From Pseudomonas fluorescens HK44 (GTDB lineage Bacteria > Pseudomonadota > Gammaproteobacteria > Pseudomonadales > Pseudomonadaceae): a DNA stretch of 64,000 nucleotides. A program made the translations under genes and the position numbers. Below, piece by piece: positions 9,359 to 18,421 of this stretch (its first letter is position 1; each line of letters opens with the position of its first letter). The notes beneath the pieces are model-generated. The model saw only the letters and a program-made list of their open reading frames with translations. It had not been told where the DNA came from and ran no database searches. The DNA lies in NCBI RefSeq assembly GCF_000217955.3, contig NZ_AFOY02000004.1:434001-498000 (forward strand), read 5' to 3'.

Positions 9359-12076
9359 TCACGAGGTGATTGCGATGGGCTGCACGCTGGCCGCCAACAG
9401 ACGCTTGATTTCCGGGACACAGGAGCCGCATTGCGTGCCGCAACCGAGTTGTTGTTTCAGACCCTGCAAATCCAGGCCACTGCGAATGCCGGCGCACACC
9501 GCGCTTTCACTGACGTTCTTGCAGTTGCACAGGGTTTTGCTGGCGCTGACGGATGAGCCAGCGCTGCCGGGTGGTGTGCTCAACGGTGCCAATAGCCAGC
9601 GTCGCAGTTGTTCGTCGGCACGGCCTTCCAGCCAGAGGTTTTGCAGCCAGTGTTGGGCAAGGGTTTCACCGGCCAGGCGAATGGCGGTAATCCGGCCCTG
9701 TTCGATGCGCACGCGTTTGCCAATGGCGCGCCGTGGATCGTCGTAAGCCAGGACTGGACCATCGTTGAGTCCCAGTTGTTGATCGATGTCATGCAGCCGC
9801 TGCGGGTCGGGTGCCTGGGCGCTGGCAGCGCGTATCAGCAGCGCTGGGCGTTCACGGCCGGCCAGGCTGAGGCTGACGTAGGCAAAGTCCTCACAGAGCG
9901 GTCGTAAGGTCTCGAAATGCTGCTGAACATCGCCCTCAACCAGTGCGAACAACTGCCATGGCAGCTTTACCGGCTCGATACGCACGCCGCTGTGCTTGAG
10001 TTCAGGTTGTTTCGACAGAGGATCGAACGCCGGCTGTGTGAGCGTATTGACGCCACCCTTGAGGAAACGGTCTCCCCAGTGCATCGGCACAAAGGCTTGG
10101 CCCGGGCGCACACTGTCGTCACTGCCGACGGCAACAATCACGCTGCCTCGACGGCTTTTGAGGTTGACCAGATCGCCGGTCTGCAACCGATACCGACGCA
10201 GTTCATCAGGGTGCAGGCTCAACAGGGCTTCGCTGACATGGCCGAACAATTGCGCAGCCGTGCCGGTGCGGCTCATGCCGTGCCATTGGTCGCGCAGGCG
10301 CCCGGTGATCAGGGTCAGCGGAAAACGGGCGTCACGTTGCTCCTTGGCGGCGCGATAAGGGTCGGCGACAAACTGTGCACGGCCACTCTCGGTAGGGAAA
10401 ATCCCGTCCGCATAAAGCCGTGGCGTTCCGCTCAAGGCGCCGTCCGGGAACGGCCATTGCTGCGGGCCGAGGCGGTCGAGCAGCGCATGGCTGATCCCGC
10501 AGAGGTCCAGATCGCGTCCGCGCGTCAGTTGTTTGTATTCATCGAAGACCTGCGCCGGTTGTTCGAAAGCAAACAGGCTGGGCTGTCCTGGACGCAGGCG
10601 CCGCTCCAGGCGTTGTGCGAAATCCACGGTGATCGCCCAGTCCGCGCGCGCTTCACCCGGTGCGTTGATGGCGCGGCGAACGTGGGAAATCCGCCGTTCG
10701 GAGTTGGTCACCGTGCCTTCCTTCTCACCCCAACTGGCAGCTGGCAGCAGCAGGTCGGCGAAAGGTGCGGTTTCGGTGGTACGAAAGGCTTCTTGCAGCA
10801 CCACAAACGGGCAAGCCTGCAACGCCGCACGCACGGCTTGCTGATCCGGCAGCGACTGCGCCGGGTTGGTGCAGGCGATCCACAATGCTTTGATCTTGCC
10901 GCTCTGCACCTGTTCGAACAGTTCGATGGCGGTTAACCCGGTCGTGTCAGGTAGTTTCTCGACGCCCCAGTAAGCCGCCACTTCGGCGCGATGTTGAGCA
11001 TTGGCCGCTTCGCGATGGCCTGGCAGCAAGTTCGACAAACTGCCGGTTTCGCGCCCGCCCATCGCGTTTGGCTGACCGGTAAGCGAGAAGGGGCCTGCGC
11101 CGGGCCGACCGATTTGCCCGGTGGCCAGGTGCAGGTTGATCAGCGCACTGTTTTTTGCGCTGCCGGCAGTGGACTGGTTCAGCCCCATGCACCACAGCGA
11201 GAGAAAACTCGTCGAGGTGCCGACCCACTCGGCGCATTGCTGCAACTGTTCAACGCTGATCCCACAGAGTTGCGCGACCATTTGCGGGGTGTAATCGCGC
11301 ACCAGGTTTTTCAGCTCGGCCAAGCCTTCGGTGTGTGCCTTGATGAACTCACGGTCGACCCAGTCTTCCCACAGCAGCAGGTGCAAAATCCCGTGGAACA
11401 GCGCGACATCGGTACCCGGCAGAATGGCCAGGTGCAGGTCGGCAAGGTCACAGGTGTCCGTACGCCTGGGGTCGATGACGATGACTTTCATCTGTGGTCG
11501 GCGGGATTTGGCTTCTTCCAGTCGGCGAAACAGCACCGGATGAGCGTAGGCCATGTTGCTGCCGACAATCATCACGCAATCGCTCAGCTCAAGGTCTTCA
11601 TAGCTGCACGGCGGGGCGTCAGCGCCGAGGCTGCGCTTGTAGCCGACCACCGCCGACGACATGCAGAGTCGCGAATTACTGTCGATGTTGTTGGTGCCGA
11701 CCAGCGCCCGGGCCAACTTGTTGAAGGCGTAATAATCTTCGGTCAGCAGTTGCCCGGAGATATAGAACGCCACGCTGTCCGGGCCGTGTTCGGCGATGGT
11801 GTCGGCGAACACGCTGGCGGCGTGATCGAGGGCGGTGTCCCAATCGGTACGGCTGCGGGCCATACCTTTGCCAAGTCGCAGTTCCGGGTACAGCGCCCGT
11901 GCCGCGAGGTCGCCGGTGAGGTGCAGGGTCGAGCCTTTGCTGCACAGCTTGCCGAAGTTGGCCGGGTGCGTCGGGTCGCCGCTGACGCCGAGGATCTGCT
12001 CGCCATCATGCTCGATCAGTACGCCGCAGCCCACCCCGCAATAACAGCAGGTCGAGGCGGTCGTCTGGCGGCTCAT
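9359..12076 (-). CDS. nasC: Assimilatory nitrate reductase, catalytic subunit
   Basis: A 905-residue molybdopterin nitrate reductase that reduces nitrate to nitrite in the cytoplasm. The N terminus has a [4Fe-4S] box (CYCGVGC with a preceding Cys, then LCSKG), followed by Mo-bis-MGD oxidoreductase domains, a dinucleotide-binding domain (LTGRLRDQWHGMSRTG) and a C-terminal BFD-like [2Fe-2S] domain (CNCKNVSE ... CGTQCGSC). The start ATG at 12076 shares one base with the nirD stop, so they are translationally coupled. An upstream in-frame extension to 12145 is ignored. The fused BFD domain fits the single-polypeptide type of Klebsiella NasA and PA1779. Confidence 0.95.
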   Translation of the reverse strand: MSRQTTASTCCYCGVGCGVLIEHDGEQILGVSGDPTHPANFGKLCSKGSTLHLTGDLAARALYPELRLGKGMARSRTDWDTALDHAASVFADTIAEHGPDSVAFYISGQLLTEDYYAFNKLARALVGTNNIDSNSRLCMSSAVVGYKRSLGADAPPCSYEDLELSDCVMIVGSNMAYAHPVLFRRLEEAKSRRPQMKVIVIDPRRTDTCDLADLHLAILPGTDVALFHGILHLLLWEDWVDREFIKAHTEGLAELKNLVRDYTPQMVAQLCGISVEQLQQCAEWVGTSTSFLSLWCMGLNQSTAGSAKNSALINLHLATGQIGRPGAGPFSLTGQPNAMGGRETGSLSNLLPGHREAANAQHRAEVAAYWGVEKLPDTTGLTAIELFEQVQSGKIKALWIACTNPAQSLPDQQAVRAALQACPFVVLQEAFRTTETAPFADLLLPAASWGEKEGTVTNSERRISHVRRAINAPGEARADWAITVDFAQRLERRLRPGQPSLFAFEQPAQVFDEYKQLTRGRDLDLCGISHALLDRLGPQQWPFPDGALSGTPRLYADGIFPTESGRAQFVADPYRAAKEQRDARFPLTLITGRLRDQWHGMSRTGTAAQLFGHVSEALLSLHPDELRRYRLQTGDLVNLKSRRGSVIVAVGSDDSVRPGQAFVPMHWGDRFLKGGVNTLTQPAFDPLSKQPELKHSGVRIEPVKLPWQLFALVEGDVQQHFETLRPLCEDFAYVSLSLAGRERPALLIRAASAQAPDPQRLHDIDQQLGLNDGPVLAYDDPRRAIGKRVRIEQGRITAIRLAGETLAQHWLQNLWLEGRADEQLRRWLLAPLSTPPGSAGSSVSASKTLCNCKNVSESAVCAGIRSGLDLQGLKQQLGCGTQCGSCVPEIKRLLAASVQPIAITS

Positions 12077-12393
12077 CAGCCTGCTTCCCGCAGAGCCAGC
12101 ATGACCCGACCGTTCTCCACCCGCGCCGGATGGTGATGGGCGCAACCGACATCAGGCGCCAGGGCCTGACCGGACTCCAGGTCGATCTGCCAATTGTGCA
12201 ACGGGCAAGCGACGCGTTTGCCGTAGATCAGTCCTTGGGACAGCGGTCCGCCCTTGTGTGGGCAGCGGTCGTCGAGCGCGAAAACCTCGTCGTCGCTGGT
12301 GCGAAAAATCGCGATGTCACCTTTGGGGCCGCTGATGATGCGCGAGCCCAAGGCGTTGATTTCTTCCAGTGCGCAGATATCCAGCCAGTTCAT
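12076..12393 (-). CDS. nirD: Nitrite reductase (NADH) small subunit
   Basis: A 105-residue Rieske-type subunit of assimilatory nitrite reductase. The iron-sulfur boxes CPHKGG (around residue 44) and CPLHNW (around residue 63) are both intact. It begins four bases before the nirB stop and ends overlapping the nasC start, so nirB-nirD-nasC form a tightly coupled operon. Matches PA1780. Confidence 0.95.
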   Translation of the reverse strand: MNWLDICALEEINALGSRIISGPKGDIAIFRTSDDEVFALDDRCPHKGGPLSQGLIYGKRVACPLHNWQIDLESGQALAPDVGCAHHHPARVENGRVMLALREAG

Positions 12394-14843
12394 GCCGGCA
12401 CCTCCAGGTTTTTCACGGGGATGACATCGAACTCCTTCTTCAGCAACGGCTGTTCAAGGCGTTCTTTCCAGGGGTCCTGCTCGAACGACAGGGAGAATTG
12501 CAGCCGGTCGTTGAGCGCTTTGCGGCGTTCCGGGTCTTCCAGCACGGCTTTCTTGATGTGTTCCATGCCGACCCGTTGCAGGTAGTGCACGGTGCGCTCG
12601 AGGTAGAAGGCTTCTTCGCGATACAACTGCAGGAAGGCGCCGTTGTACTCGCGAACTTCTTCGGCGGTTTTCAGTTTGACGAAGAATTCCGCGACCTCGG
12701 TTTTGATCCCGCCATTGCCGCCGATGTACATCTCCCAGCCAGAGTCGACGCCGATGATTCCGACGTCCTTGATCCCGGCTTCCGAGCAGTTGCGCGGGCA
12801 ACCAGAGACCGCCAGCTTGACCTTGTGCGGCGACCACATGTTGAACAGGTCATGCTCCAGTTCGATACCCAGTTGCGTGGAGTTTTGCGTACCGAAGCGG
12901 CAGAACTCGCTGCCCACGCAGGTTTTGACCGTGCGTATCGATTTGCCGTAGGCATGGCCGGACGGCATGTCGAGGTCCTTCCAGACGCCGGGCAGATCCT
13001 GCTTCTTGATCCCCAGCAAGTCGATGCGCTGGCCGCCCGTGACCTTGACCATGGGCACGTTGTACTTGTCGGCGACATCGGCAATGCGCCGCAGCTCCGA
13101 AGGATTGGTCACACCGCCCCACATCCGTGGGACGACCGAATAGGTGCCGTCTTTCTGAATGTTGGCGTGGGCCCGTTCGTTGATCAGCCGTGATTGCGGA
13201 TCGTCCTTGGCCTCGCCTGGCCATGTGGAAATCAGGTAGTAGTTGAGCGCCGGACGGCAGGTGGCGCAGCCATTCTGGGTGCGCCAGTTCAGGTAGCTCA
13301 TGGTCCCGGCGATAGTCAGCAAATGCTCTTCGCGGATCGCCTGGCGAATCTGTCCGTGGTTGAGGTCGCTGCAACCGCAGATGGCTTTTTCGCTTTTCGG
13401 TTTGACGTCTGCCGCGCCGCCGACGGTGTTGATCAGGATCTGCTCCACCAAACCTGCGCAGGAGCCGCAGGAGCTGGCCGCTTTGGTGTGTTTCTTGACT
13501 TCGTCGACGCTGAACAGCCCGTGTTCCTGAATCGCCTTGACGATGGTGCCCTTGCAGACGCCATTGCAACCGCAGACTTCGGCGTTGTCAGCCATGCTCA
13601 TGGCTTTGTCCTGGCCTTGATGGCCTACATCGCCCAGAGCGTTTTCGCCGAACATCAGGTGATCGCGGATTTCGCCGATGGCGTGGCTCTCACGAATCTG
13701 CCGGAAATACCAGCCACCATCCGCGGTGTCGCCGTACAGACAGGCACCGACCAGCACGTCATCCTTGATCACCAGTTTTTTATAGACCCCGCCGATCGGG
13801 TCGGAGAGGGTGATGGTTTCGGTGCCTTCGCCGCCCATGAAGTCGCCAGCGGAGAACAGGTCGATGCCGGTGACTTTCAATTTGGTCGAGGTCACCGAGC
13901 CCGAATAGCGGGCAAACCCCAGTTGCGCCAAGTGGTTGGCGCAGACCTTGGCCTGCTCGAACAGCGGCGCTACCAGGCCGTAGGCGATGCCACGGTGACT
14001 GGCGCATTCGCCGATCGCGTAGATGCGCGGGTCATAGGTTTGCAGGGTGTCGTTGACCAGAATCCCGCGGTTGCACGGGATCCCGGATTTTTCCGCGAGT
14101 TCGGTATTGGGGCGAATGCCGGCGGCCATCACCACCAGGTCAGCGGGAATGATGTCGCCGTTCTTGAACTGCACCGAGCCGACCCGGCCATTGCCGGCGT
14201 CGTGCAGGGCCTGGGTCTGTTCGCACAGGCGAAAGTGCAAGCCGCGTCCTTCCAGGGCGGTTTGCAGCAACTGGCCGCTGGTTTTGTCCAGCTGCCGCTC
14301 CAGCAACCACTCGCCGAGGTGCACCACGGTCACATGCATGCCGCGCAGCATCAGCCCATTGGCGGCTTCAAGGCCGAGTAGGCCACCGCCGATGACCACC
14401 GCGTGCTTGTGGGTCTTGGCGGTGTCGATCATGGCCTGGGTGTCGGCGATGTCGCGGTAGCCGATGACGCCTTCCAGGGTATTGCCAGGAATCGGCAGGA
14501 TGAACGGCGTCGAGCCGGTGGCGATCAACAGCCGGTCGTATTCGGCTTCGCTGCCGTCTTCGGCGATGACCCGGCGTTTGACTCGGTCGATCTCCACTAC
14601 CTTGCGGTTGAGCAGCAGTTTGATGTTGTTGTCCAGATACCAATCAAGATCGTTGAGCACGATCTCTTCAAAGGTCTGCTCACCCGCCAGCACCGGCGAG
14701 AGAAGAATGCGGTTGTAGTTGGTATGGGGCTCGGCACCGAAGACCGTGATGTCATACAGCTCGTTGCTCAGCTTGAGCAATTCTTCCAGGGTGCGAACCC
14801 CGGCCATGCCATTGCCGATCATCACCAGTTTTAGTTTTTTCAT
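12390..14843 (-). CDS. nirB: Nitrite reductase (NADH) large subunit
   Basis: An 817-residue siroheme enzyme that reduces nitrite to ammonium with NAD(P)H. The order is: FAD/NAD(P) domain (VMIGNGMAGVRTLEELL at the N terminus, VVIGGGLLGLEAANGL near residue 150), a tandem pair of BFD-like [2Fe-2S] modules (CGCNGVCKGTI...CGSCAGL and CGCSDLNHGQI...CATCRP), then nitrite/sulfite reductase domains with the siroheme/[4Fe-4S] cysteines in TCVGSEFCRFG and SGCPRNCSEA. ATG 14843 follows GGAGAA at seven bases; an upstream in-frame extension to 14984 lies inside the regulatory leader and is not coding. Confidence 0.97.
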   Translation of the reverse strand: MKKLKLVMIGNGMAGVRTLEELLKLSNELYDITVFGAEPHTNYNRILLSPVLAGEQTFEEIVLNDLDWYLDNNIKLLLNRKVVEIDRVKRRVIAEDGSEAEYDRLLIATGSTPFILPIPGNTLEGVIGYRDIADTQAMIDTAKTHKHAVVIGGGLLGLEAANGLMLRGMHVTVVHLGEWLLERQLDKTSGQLLQTALEGRGLHFRLCEQTQALHDAGNGRVGSVQFKNGDIIPADLVVMAAGIRPNTELAEKSGIPCNRGILVNDTLQTYDPRIYAIGECASHRGIAYGLVAPLFEQAKVCANHLAQLGFARYSGSVTSTKLKVTGIDLFSAGDFMGGEGTETITLSDPIGGVYKKLVIKDDVLVGACLYGDTADGGWYFRQIRESHAIGEIRDHLMFGENALGDVGHQGQDKAMSMADNAEVCGCNGVCKGTIVKAIQEHGLFSVDEVKKHTKAASSCGSCAGLVEQILINTVGGAADVKPKSEKAICGCSDLNHGQIRQAIREEHLLTIAGTMSYLNWRTQNGCATCRPALNYYLISTWPGEAKDDPQSRLINERAHANIQKDGTYSVVPRMWGGVTNPSELRRIADVADKYNVPMVKVTGGQRIDLLGIKKQDLPGVWKDLDMPSGHAYGKSIRTVKTCVGSEFCRFGTQNSTQLGIELEHDLFNMWSPHKVKLAVSGCPRNCSEAGIKDVGIIGVDSGWEMYIGGNGGIKTEVAEFFVKLKTAEEVREYNGAFLQLYREEAFYLERTVHYLQRVGMEHIKKAVLEDPERRKALNDRLQFSLSFEQDPWKERLEQPLLKKEFDVIPVKNLEVPA

Positions 14844-14913
14844 CAGGTTCTCCGGGGAGCTCAGACTTGCCTCATCAGGGCGGTCAGGCTGGCTCGACAA
14901 ATTTTGCGCAAAC

Positions 14914-14977
14914 AAAAAAAGGCGTCCCGCTAGTTGCCTAGCGAGGACGCCTTTGTCCTGGTCCCGTTCTCTCGGGA
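14914..14977 (-). promoter_or_regulatory. NasT/ANTAR-type antitermination leader of nirBD-nasC-cobA
   Basis: On the minus strand, from 14977 downward, come two hairpins with six-base loops. P1 at 14977-14962 has stem TCCCG/CGGGA and loop AGAGAA. P2 at 14959-14944 has stem AGGAC/GTCCT and loop AAAGGC. Both loops have A at position 1 and G at position 4, the hallmark of ANTAR-protein RNA targets. The 3' arm of P2 is also the 5' arm of a strong terminator (14951-14914: GGCGTCC...GGACGCC, then T7), so the two folds exclude each other. NasT binding P1/P2 would therefore let transcription reach nirB. The fold is read by eye. Confidence 0.85.
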
Positions 14978-15029
14978 AGCACACCCTTCGTCGTTGAAGG
15001 CCGGGCTTTATGTATGGTGTAAAAGGTAA

Positions 15030-15045
15030 TGCAGTGGTCGTGCCA
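15030..15045 (-). promoter_or_regulatory. Sigma-54 promoter of the nirB operon
   Basis: Minus strand reads TGGCACG-ACCA-CTGCA, matching the -24/-12 consensus (GG and GC ten bases apart). It lies about 53 bases upstream of the first leader hairpin, which suits nitrogen control by NtrC. Confidence 0.78.
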
Positions 15046-15153
15046 AATCGGGGGAGGGTGCGGTTTTGTTGGGTTTTGGTCCGTTATTCAGTGCCTGGAT
15101 TGGACTTTTTGCACCAAATCAAAGCGTGGCGCCCAGTCATGGCGCGGAGAAGA

Positions 15154-15288
15154 CCTGTGGCGAGGGAGCTTGCTCCCGCTCGAGCGCGCAGCGGTCGCAA
15201 TTGGCCACGTATATTGAGCCAAGCTAAATGCGATCATAGTTTTAGGGTCGCTTCGCAACCCAACGGGAGCAAGCCCCCTCGCCACAGG
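15154..15288. repeat. REP doublet (inverted pair)
   Basis: Two REP units in opposite orientation: the left begins CTGTGGCGAGGGAGCTTGCT and the right ends GCAAGCCCCCTCGCCACAGG, separated by about 80 bases. It fills the gap between the nirB promoter and the kinase/phosphatase gene. The same doublet occurs near 51.8, 58.0 and 61.5 kb. Confidence 0.9.
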
Positions 15289-15302
15289 GAGTCATGTTTG
15301 AC

Positions 15303-16973
15303 TCAGGAATGGAGTAGCAGATACAGCAGCACCAGATTGATCAGCAACGACACCAGCGCCAACGTCCGCCACACTTTCAACGGTTCACGCTCCAGCAACG
15401 GCCTGGGGCGCACGCTCAAACTGCGTCGTTCGCCTTGTTCCAGCAGCAGCAACCATTCCTCTGCCGTTTCATAGCGTTGCGCCGGGTCGGCGCATACCGC
15501 TCGTTCCAGACTTTGTCCCAGCCAGTCGGGTAAATCCGGCCGATAACGATTGGCGTTGATGGGCAGGCCAAAGCGCGGACGTTGAAAGGCTTCGATTTCC
15601 CCGTAGGGATAATGCCCGGTGGCCAGGTAATAAAGCGTCACGCCAACCGCATACAGATCCTGTTGCGGCGTCGGTGGATTCCCATTGAACGCTTCCGGGG
15701 CGATATAGCTCGGAGTGCCCGGCAGCGCGTTCGATTGGTCTTCGGACAAGCCAGTGCAGTACGCCAGTCCGAAATCCAGCAGCCGTAACTCACCGTCTTC
15801 AGCCAGCAGCAGGTTTTCCGGTTTGATGTCGCGATGGAAGATCTGCCGCCGATGCAGCATGCCCACCGCCCTTAGCAAACGTTCGGCCAGTTGCTGCCAT
15901 TGGGGCAGCGGCAACGGGCCGTTTTGCGCGAACAGCTCGGCCAGGGTCACCCCTGGATACTCGCGCATCACGTAATACAGGTGCTGACGTTGCGCCGCCG
16001 GGTGAACTTCCGGAAAGCTTCGACCGGCAACGCGCTTGAGAAACCACTCTTCAGAGAGCAGCGCCTGGGCGGCCTTTGTGTCGTTGCTCAACGGTGAGGG
16101 GAGTGTTTTCAGTAACCAGGGCTGTTGCTGCCCATCACGGACACGGTAAATCAGCGACTGCTGGCTCTGCCCGAGCAGTCTCTCGACGTGCCAGCCTTCG
16201 AAGGCCTGGCCGGGTTTGAGCGGCGGCGGCAATGGCCATTGCTGCAGTTGGATCAGCGTATCACCGATACTCGTTTCGCCAAGGGCGTCGACTCGTACCA
16301 GCAGCGCGCTGGCGTTGTCCTGACTGCCGGCCAGGTGAGCGGCGTTGACCAGGGTTTGCGCCGCGCTGTCGAGGTCGGGCTGATCGCGCAGAATGGCGGC
16401 GATGGCGGTGTCGCCCAGCGTCGCCCAAACGCCGTCGCTCAGCAGGACGAAACTCTCGCCCGCGCGCAATTCGCCGTCGAGAAAGTCCAGTACCAGATGC
16501 TGATCCAGCCCCAGTGCGCGCTTGAGCACATGCTGCATGCCCGGTTGTTCCCAGACATGGTCCTCAGTGATGCGCTGCAACTGGTTGGCGTGCCAGCGAT
16601 ACACCCGACAATCGCCAACATGCGCCAGTGTGAAGCGACGACCGCGCAGCACCAGTGCGCTGACGGTGGTGAGCAATGGCTGGCCTCCGCCATTGGCCTG
16701 CAACCAGCGATTTTGTGCCAGCAGCAGGCGGTCCAGCGCTTGCGCCACAGCCCAGGTTTGCGGTGTGGCGTAGTAGTCGAGGGCCAGGGCCTGCAAGGTT
16801 GTCCTGGAGGCGAGCCCGCCGTCGGCGCATTGACTGACGCCGTCGGCGATGGCGAACAGAAACCCCTTGCTCGCCGCCAGTTCAGCGGCGGGCGTGACCA
16901 GGCGCAGGGCGTCCTGGTTTTCATCCCGTGGGCCGATGGCGCTGGCCTCGGCGAAGCTCAATTGCAGGCTCAT
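15303..16973 (-). CDS. Fused PP2C phosphatase and Ser/Thr protein kinase
   Basis: A 556-residue bifunctional signalling protein. The N-terminal half is a PP2C-type phosphatase (FAIADGVSQCADGG near residue 45, LAHVGDCRVYRW near residue 115, ESFVLLSDGVWATLGD near residue 170). The second half is a Hanks-type kinase with the catalytic loop HRDIKPENLLL (about residue 380), LLDFGLA (about residue 397) and the APE segment. A single hydrophobic C-terminal helix (LALVSLLINLVLLYLLL) should anchor it in the inner membrane. It begins seven bases after nasA and corresponds to PA1782. Its targets in nitrate assimilation are unknown. Confidence 0.92.
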   Translation of the reverse strand: MSLQLSFAEASAIGPRDENQDALRLVTPAAELAASKGFLFAIADGVSQCADGGLASRTTLQALALDYYATPQTWAVAQALDRLLLAQNRWLQANGGGQPLLTTVSALVLRGRRFTLAHVGDCRVYRWHANQLQRITEDHVWEQPGMQHVLKRALGLDQHLVLDFLDGELRAGESFVLLSDGVWATLGDTAIAAILRDQPDLDSAAQTLVNAAHLAGSQDNASALLVRVDALGETSIGDTLIQLQQWPLPPPLKPGQAFEGWHVERLLGQSQQSLIYRVRDGQQQPWLLKTLPSPLSNDTKAAQALLSEEWFLKRVAGRSFPEVHPAAQRQHLYYVMREYPGVTLAELFAQNGPLPLPQWQQLAERLLRAVGMLHRRQIFHRDIKPENLLLAEDGELRLLDFGLAYCTGLSEDQSNALPGTPSYIAPEAFNGNPPTPQQDLYAVGVTLYYLATGHYPYGEIEAFQRPRFGLPINANRYRPDLPDWLGQSLERAVCADPAQRYETAEEWLLLLEQGERRSLSVRPRPLLEREPLKVWRTLALVSLLINLVLLYLLLHS

Positions 16974-16980
16974 CGGTGCA

Positions 16981-18192
16981 TCATACCCGCGCTGCAGTCA
17001 CAGCGGCCGAACCCCACGTGGTTCTCCAGCGGCGTTTGACTCCGTGCAAGCCAAACCAGGCCAGAACACCGAGGCTGGCGAACAACCACAAGGCCATCTG
17101 ATAACTACCGGTGCTCTGTTTGATCGCACCCATGCCCGCCGCGAGGGCGAAACCGCCGATGCCGCCCGCCATGCCGATCAACCCGGTCATCACGCCGATT
17201 TCGCGGCGAAAGCGCTGCGGCACCAACTGGAACACCGCGCCATTACCCGCGCCAAGGCCGAGCATGGTGCAGACGAACAGCGCCAGTGCAGCGTAAGAGC
17301 TGGGCAGGTTGAAACCCACGGCAGCAATGCAGGTCGCGGCCAGCGTGTACATCACCAGCAAGGTGCGAATACCACCGAATCGATCCGCCAGTGCACCACC
17401 GAGTGGCCGCATCAAACTGCCGCCGAACACACAGGCTGCGGTGTAGTAGCCAGCGGTGACCGGGCTCAGGCCGTATTGGTCGTTGAAGTAGCCGGGCAGG
17501 GCGCTGGCCAGGCCGATGAAACCACCGAAGGTCACGCTGTAGAAAAACATGAACCACCAACTGTCGCGGTCACCGAGGGCCTTGAAGTAGTCGGTCATGG
17601 ATTTGGCTTTCGGCCGTTCAGGTGCGTTTTTCGCCAGCCAGGCGAAGATGATCAGCGTCAGGATCAGCGGGATCAGCGCGAAGCCAAAGACGTTGCTCCA
17701 GCCAAATGAGGCCGCCAGCATCGGGGCGATCAGCGCGGCGAATACCGTGCCCGAGTTGCCCGCGCCGGCGATGCCCATCGCCTTGCCCTGATGCTGTGGT
17801 GGATACCACTGCGAGGCCAAGGGCAGGGCGACCGCGAACGAGGCGCCGGCCATGCCGAGGAACAACCCGAGCAGCAGCGCTTGTTCGTAGCTGTGGATGC
17901 CCAGCTTCCAGGCGCCGAACAGGGCGCAGATCACGATCACTTGACCGATCAGCCCAGCGGTTTTTGGTGACAGACGATCCGCCAGCAGTCCCATCACGAA
18001 GCGCAAGAACGCCCCGGCCAGAATCGGCGTGGCCACCACGAGCCCGCGTTGCTGGGTAGTCAGGTGCAAGTCGGCGGCGATCTGCACCGCCAGCGGGCCG
18101 AGCAGGTACCAGACCATGAAGCTCAGGTCGAAATACAGAAAGGCCGAGAAGAGTGTCGGGGTATGGCCGGATTTCCAGAAGCTTGAATTCAT
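16981..18192 (-). CDS. nasA: Nitrate/nitrite transporter (MFS, NNP family)
   Basis: A 403-residue 12-helix major facilitator protein for nitrate uptake. The N terminus reads MNSSFWKSGHTPTLFSAFLYFDLSFMVWYLLGPL, typical of NNP transporters, and the conserved glycine-rich stretches GMAGASFAVALPLASQWYP and GLGAGNGAVFQLVP are present. ATG 18192 is used; longer in-frame readings upstream run through the leader. It is cotranscribed with the kinase/phosphatase. Matches PA1783. Confidence 0.95.
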   Translation of the reverse strand: MNSSFWKSGHTPTLFSAFLYFDLSFMVWYLLGPLAVQIAADLHLTTQQRGLVVATPILAGAFLRFVMGLLADRLSPKTAGLIGQVIVICALFGAWKLGIHSYEQALLLGLFLGMAGASFAVALPLASQWYPPQHQGKAMGIAGAGNSGTVFAALIAPMLAASFGWSNVFGFALIPLILTLIIFAWLAKNAPERPKAKSMTDYFKALGDRDSWWFMFFYSVTFGGFIGLASALPGYFNDQYGLSPVTAGYYTAACVFGGSLMRPLGGALADRFGGIRTLLVMYTLAATCIAAVGFNLPSSYAALALFVCTMLGLGAGNGAVFQLVPQRFRREIGVMTGLIGMAGGIGGFALAAGMGAIKQSTGSYQMALWLFASLGVLAWFGLHGVKRRWRTTWGSAAVTAARV

Positions 18193-18292
18193 CGCGCACC
18201 TCAGCTGTAAAGAGTCTCGAAGGGAGTCATGAGCTTTGCGGTGGCGCGCCGCGACGGCCGCACCACCGGCCCCGGGCTGTGGGGCCAAAACG

Positions 18293-18375
18293 AAAAAACG
18301 CCGCAACCCGCTGCACTTGCGCGAAAGGGGTGTGCGACGTCTTTGTCGTAGGTGGGGCAACCGCCGTTGGTTACC
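18293..18375 (-). promoter_or_regulatory. NasT/ANTAR-type antitermination leader of nasA
   Basis: On the minus strand P1 (18375-18356) has stem GGTAACC/GGTTGCC around loop AACGGC; P2 (18348-18335) has stem CGAC/GTCG around loop AAAGAC. Each six-base loop has A1 and G4. P2 shares its 3' arm with a terminator spanning 18340-18293 (ACGTCGCACACCC paired with GGGTTGCGGCGTT, then a T run). This is the same two-state design as at nirB and implies NasT control of nitrate uptake. Confidence 0.85.
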
Positions 18376-18389
18376 TGTGTGGTTTACGT

Positions 18390-18405
18390 AGCGAGATCTG
18401 TGCCA
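18390..18405 (-). promoter_or_regulatory. Sigma-54 promoter of nasA
   Basis: Minus strand TGGCAC-AGATC-TCGCT, GG and GC ten bases apart, just downstream of the nasT stop and about 15 bases before leader hairpin P1. Confidence 0.68.
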
Positions 18406-18421
18406 ACAGGCGCTAGAAGGC

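Noticed and set aside
9917..10936. Long plus-strand frames across nasC and nirB (also 10991-12136 and 13194-14381)
   Set aside because: They are antisense to well-conserved genes and encode nothing recognisable.
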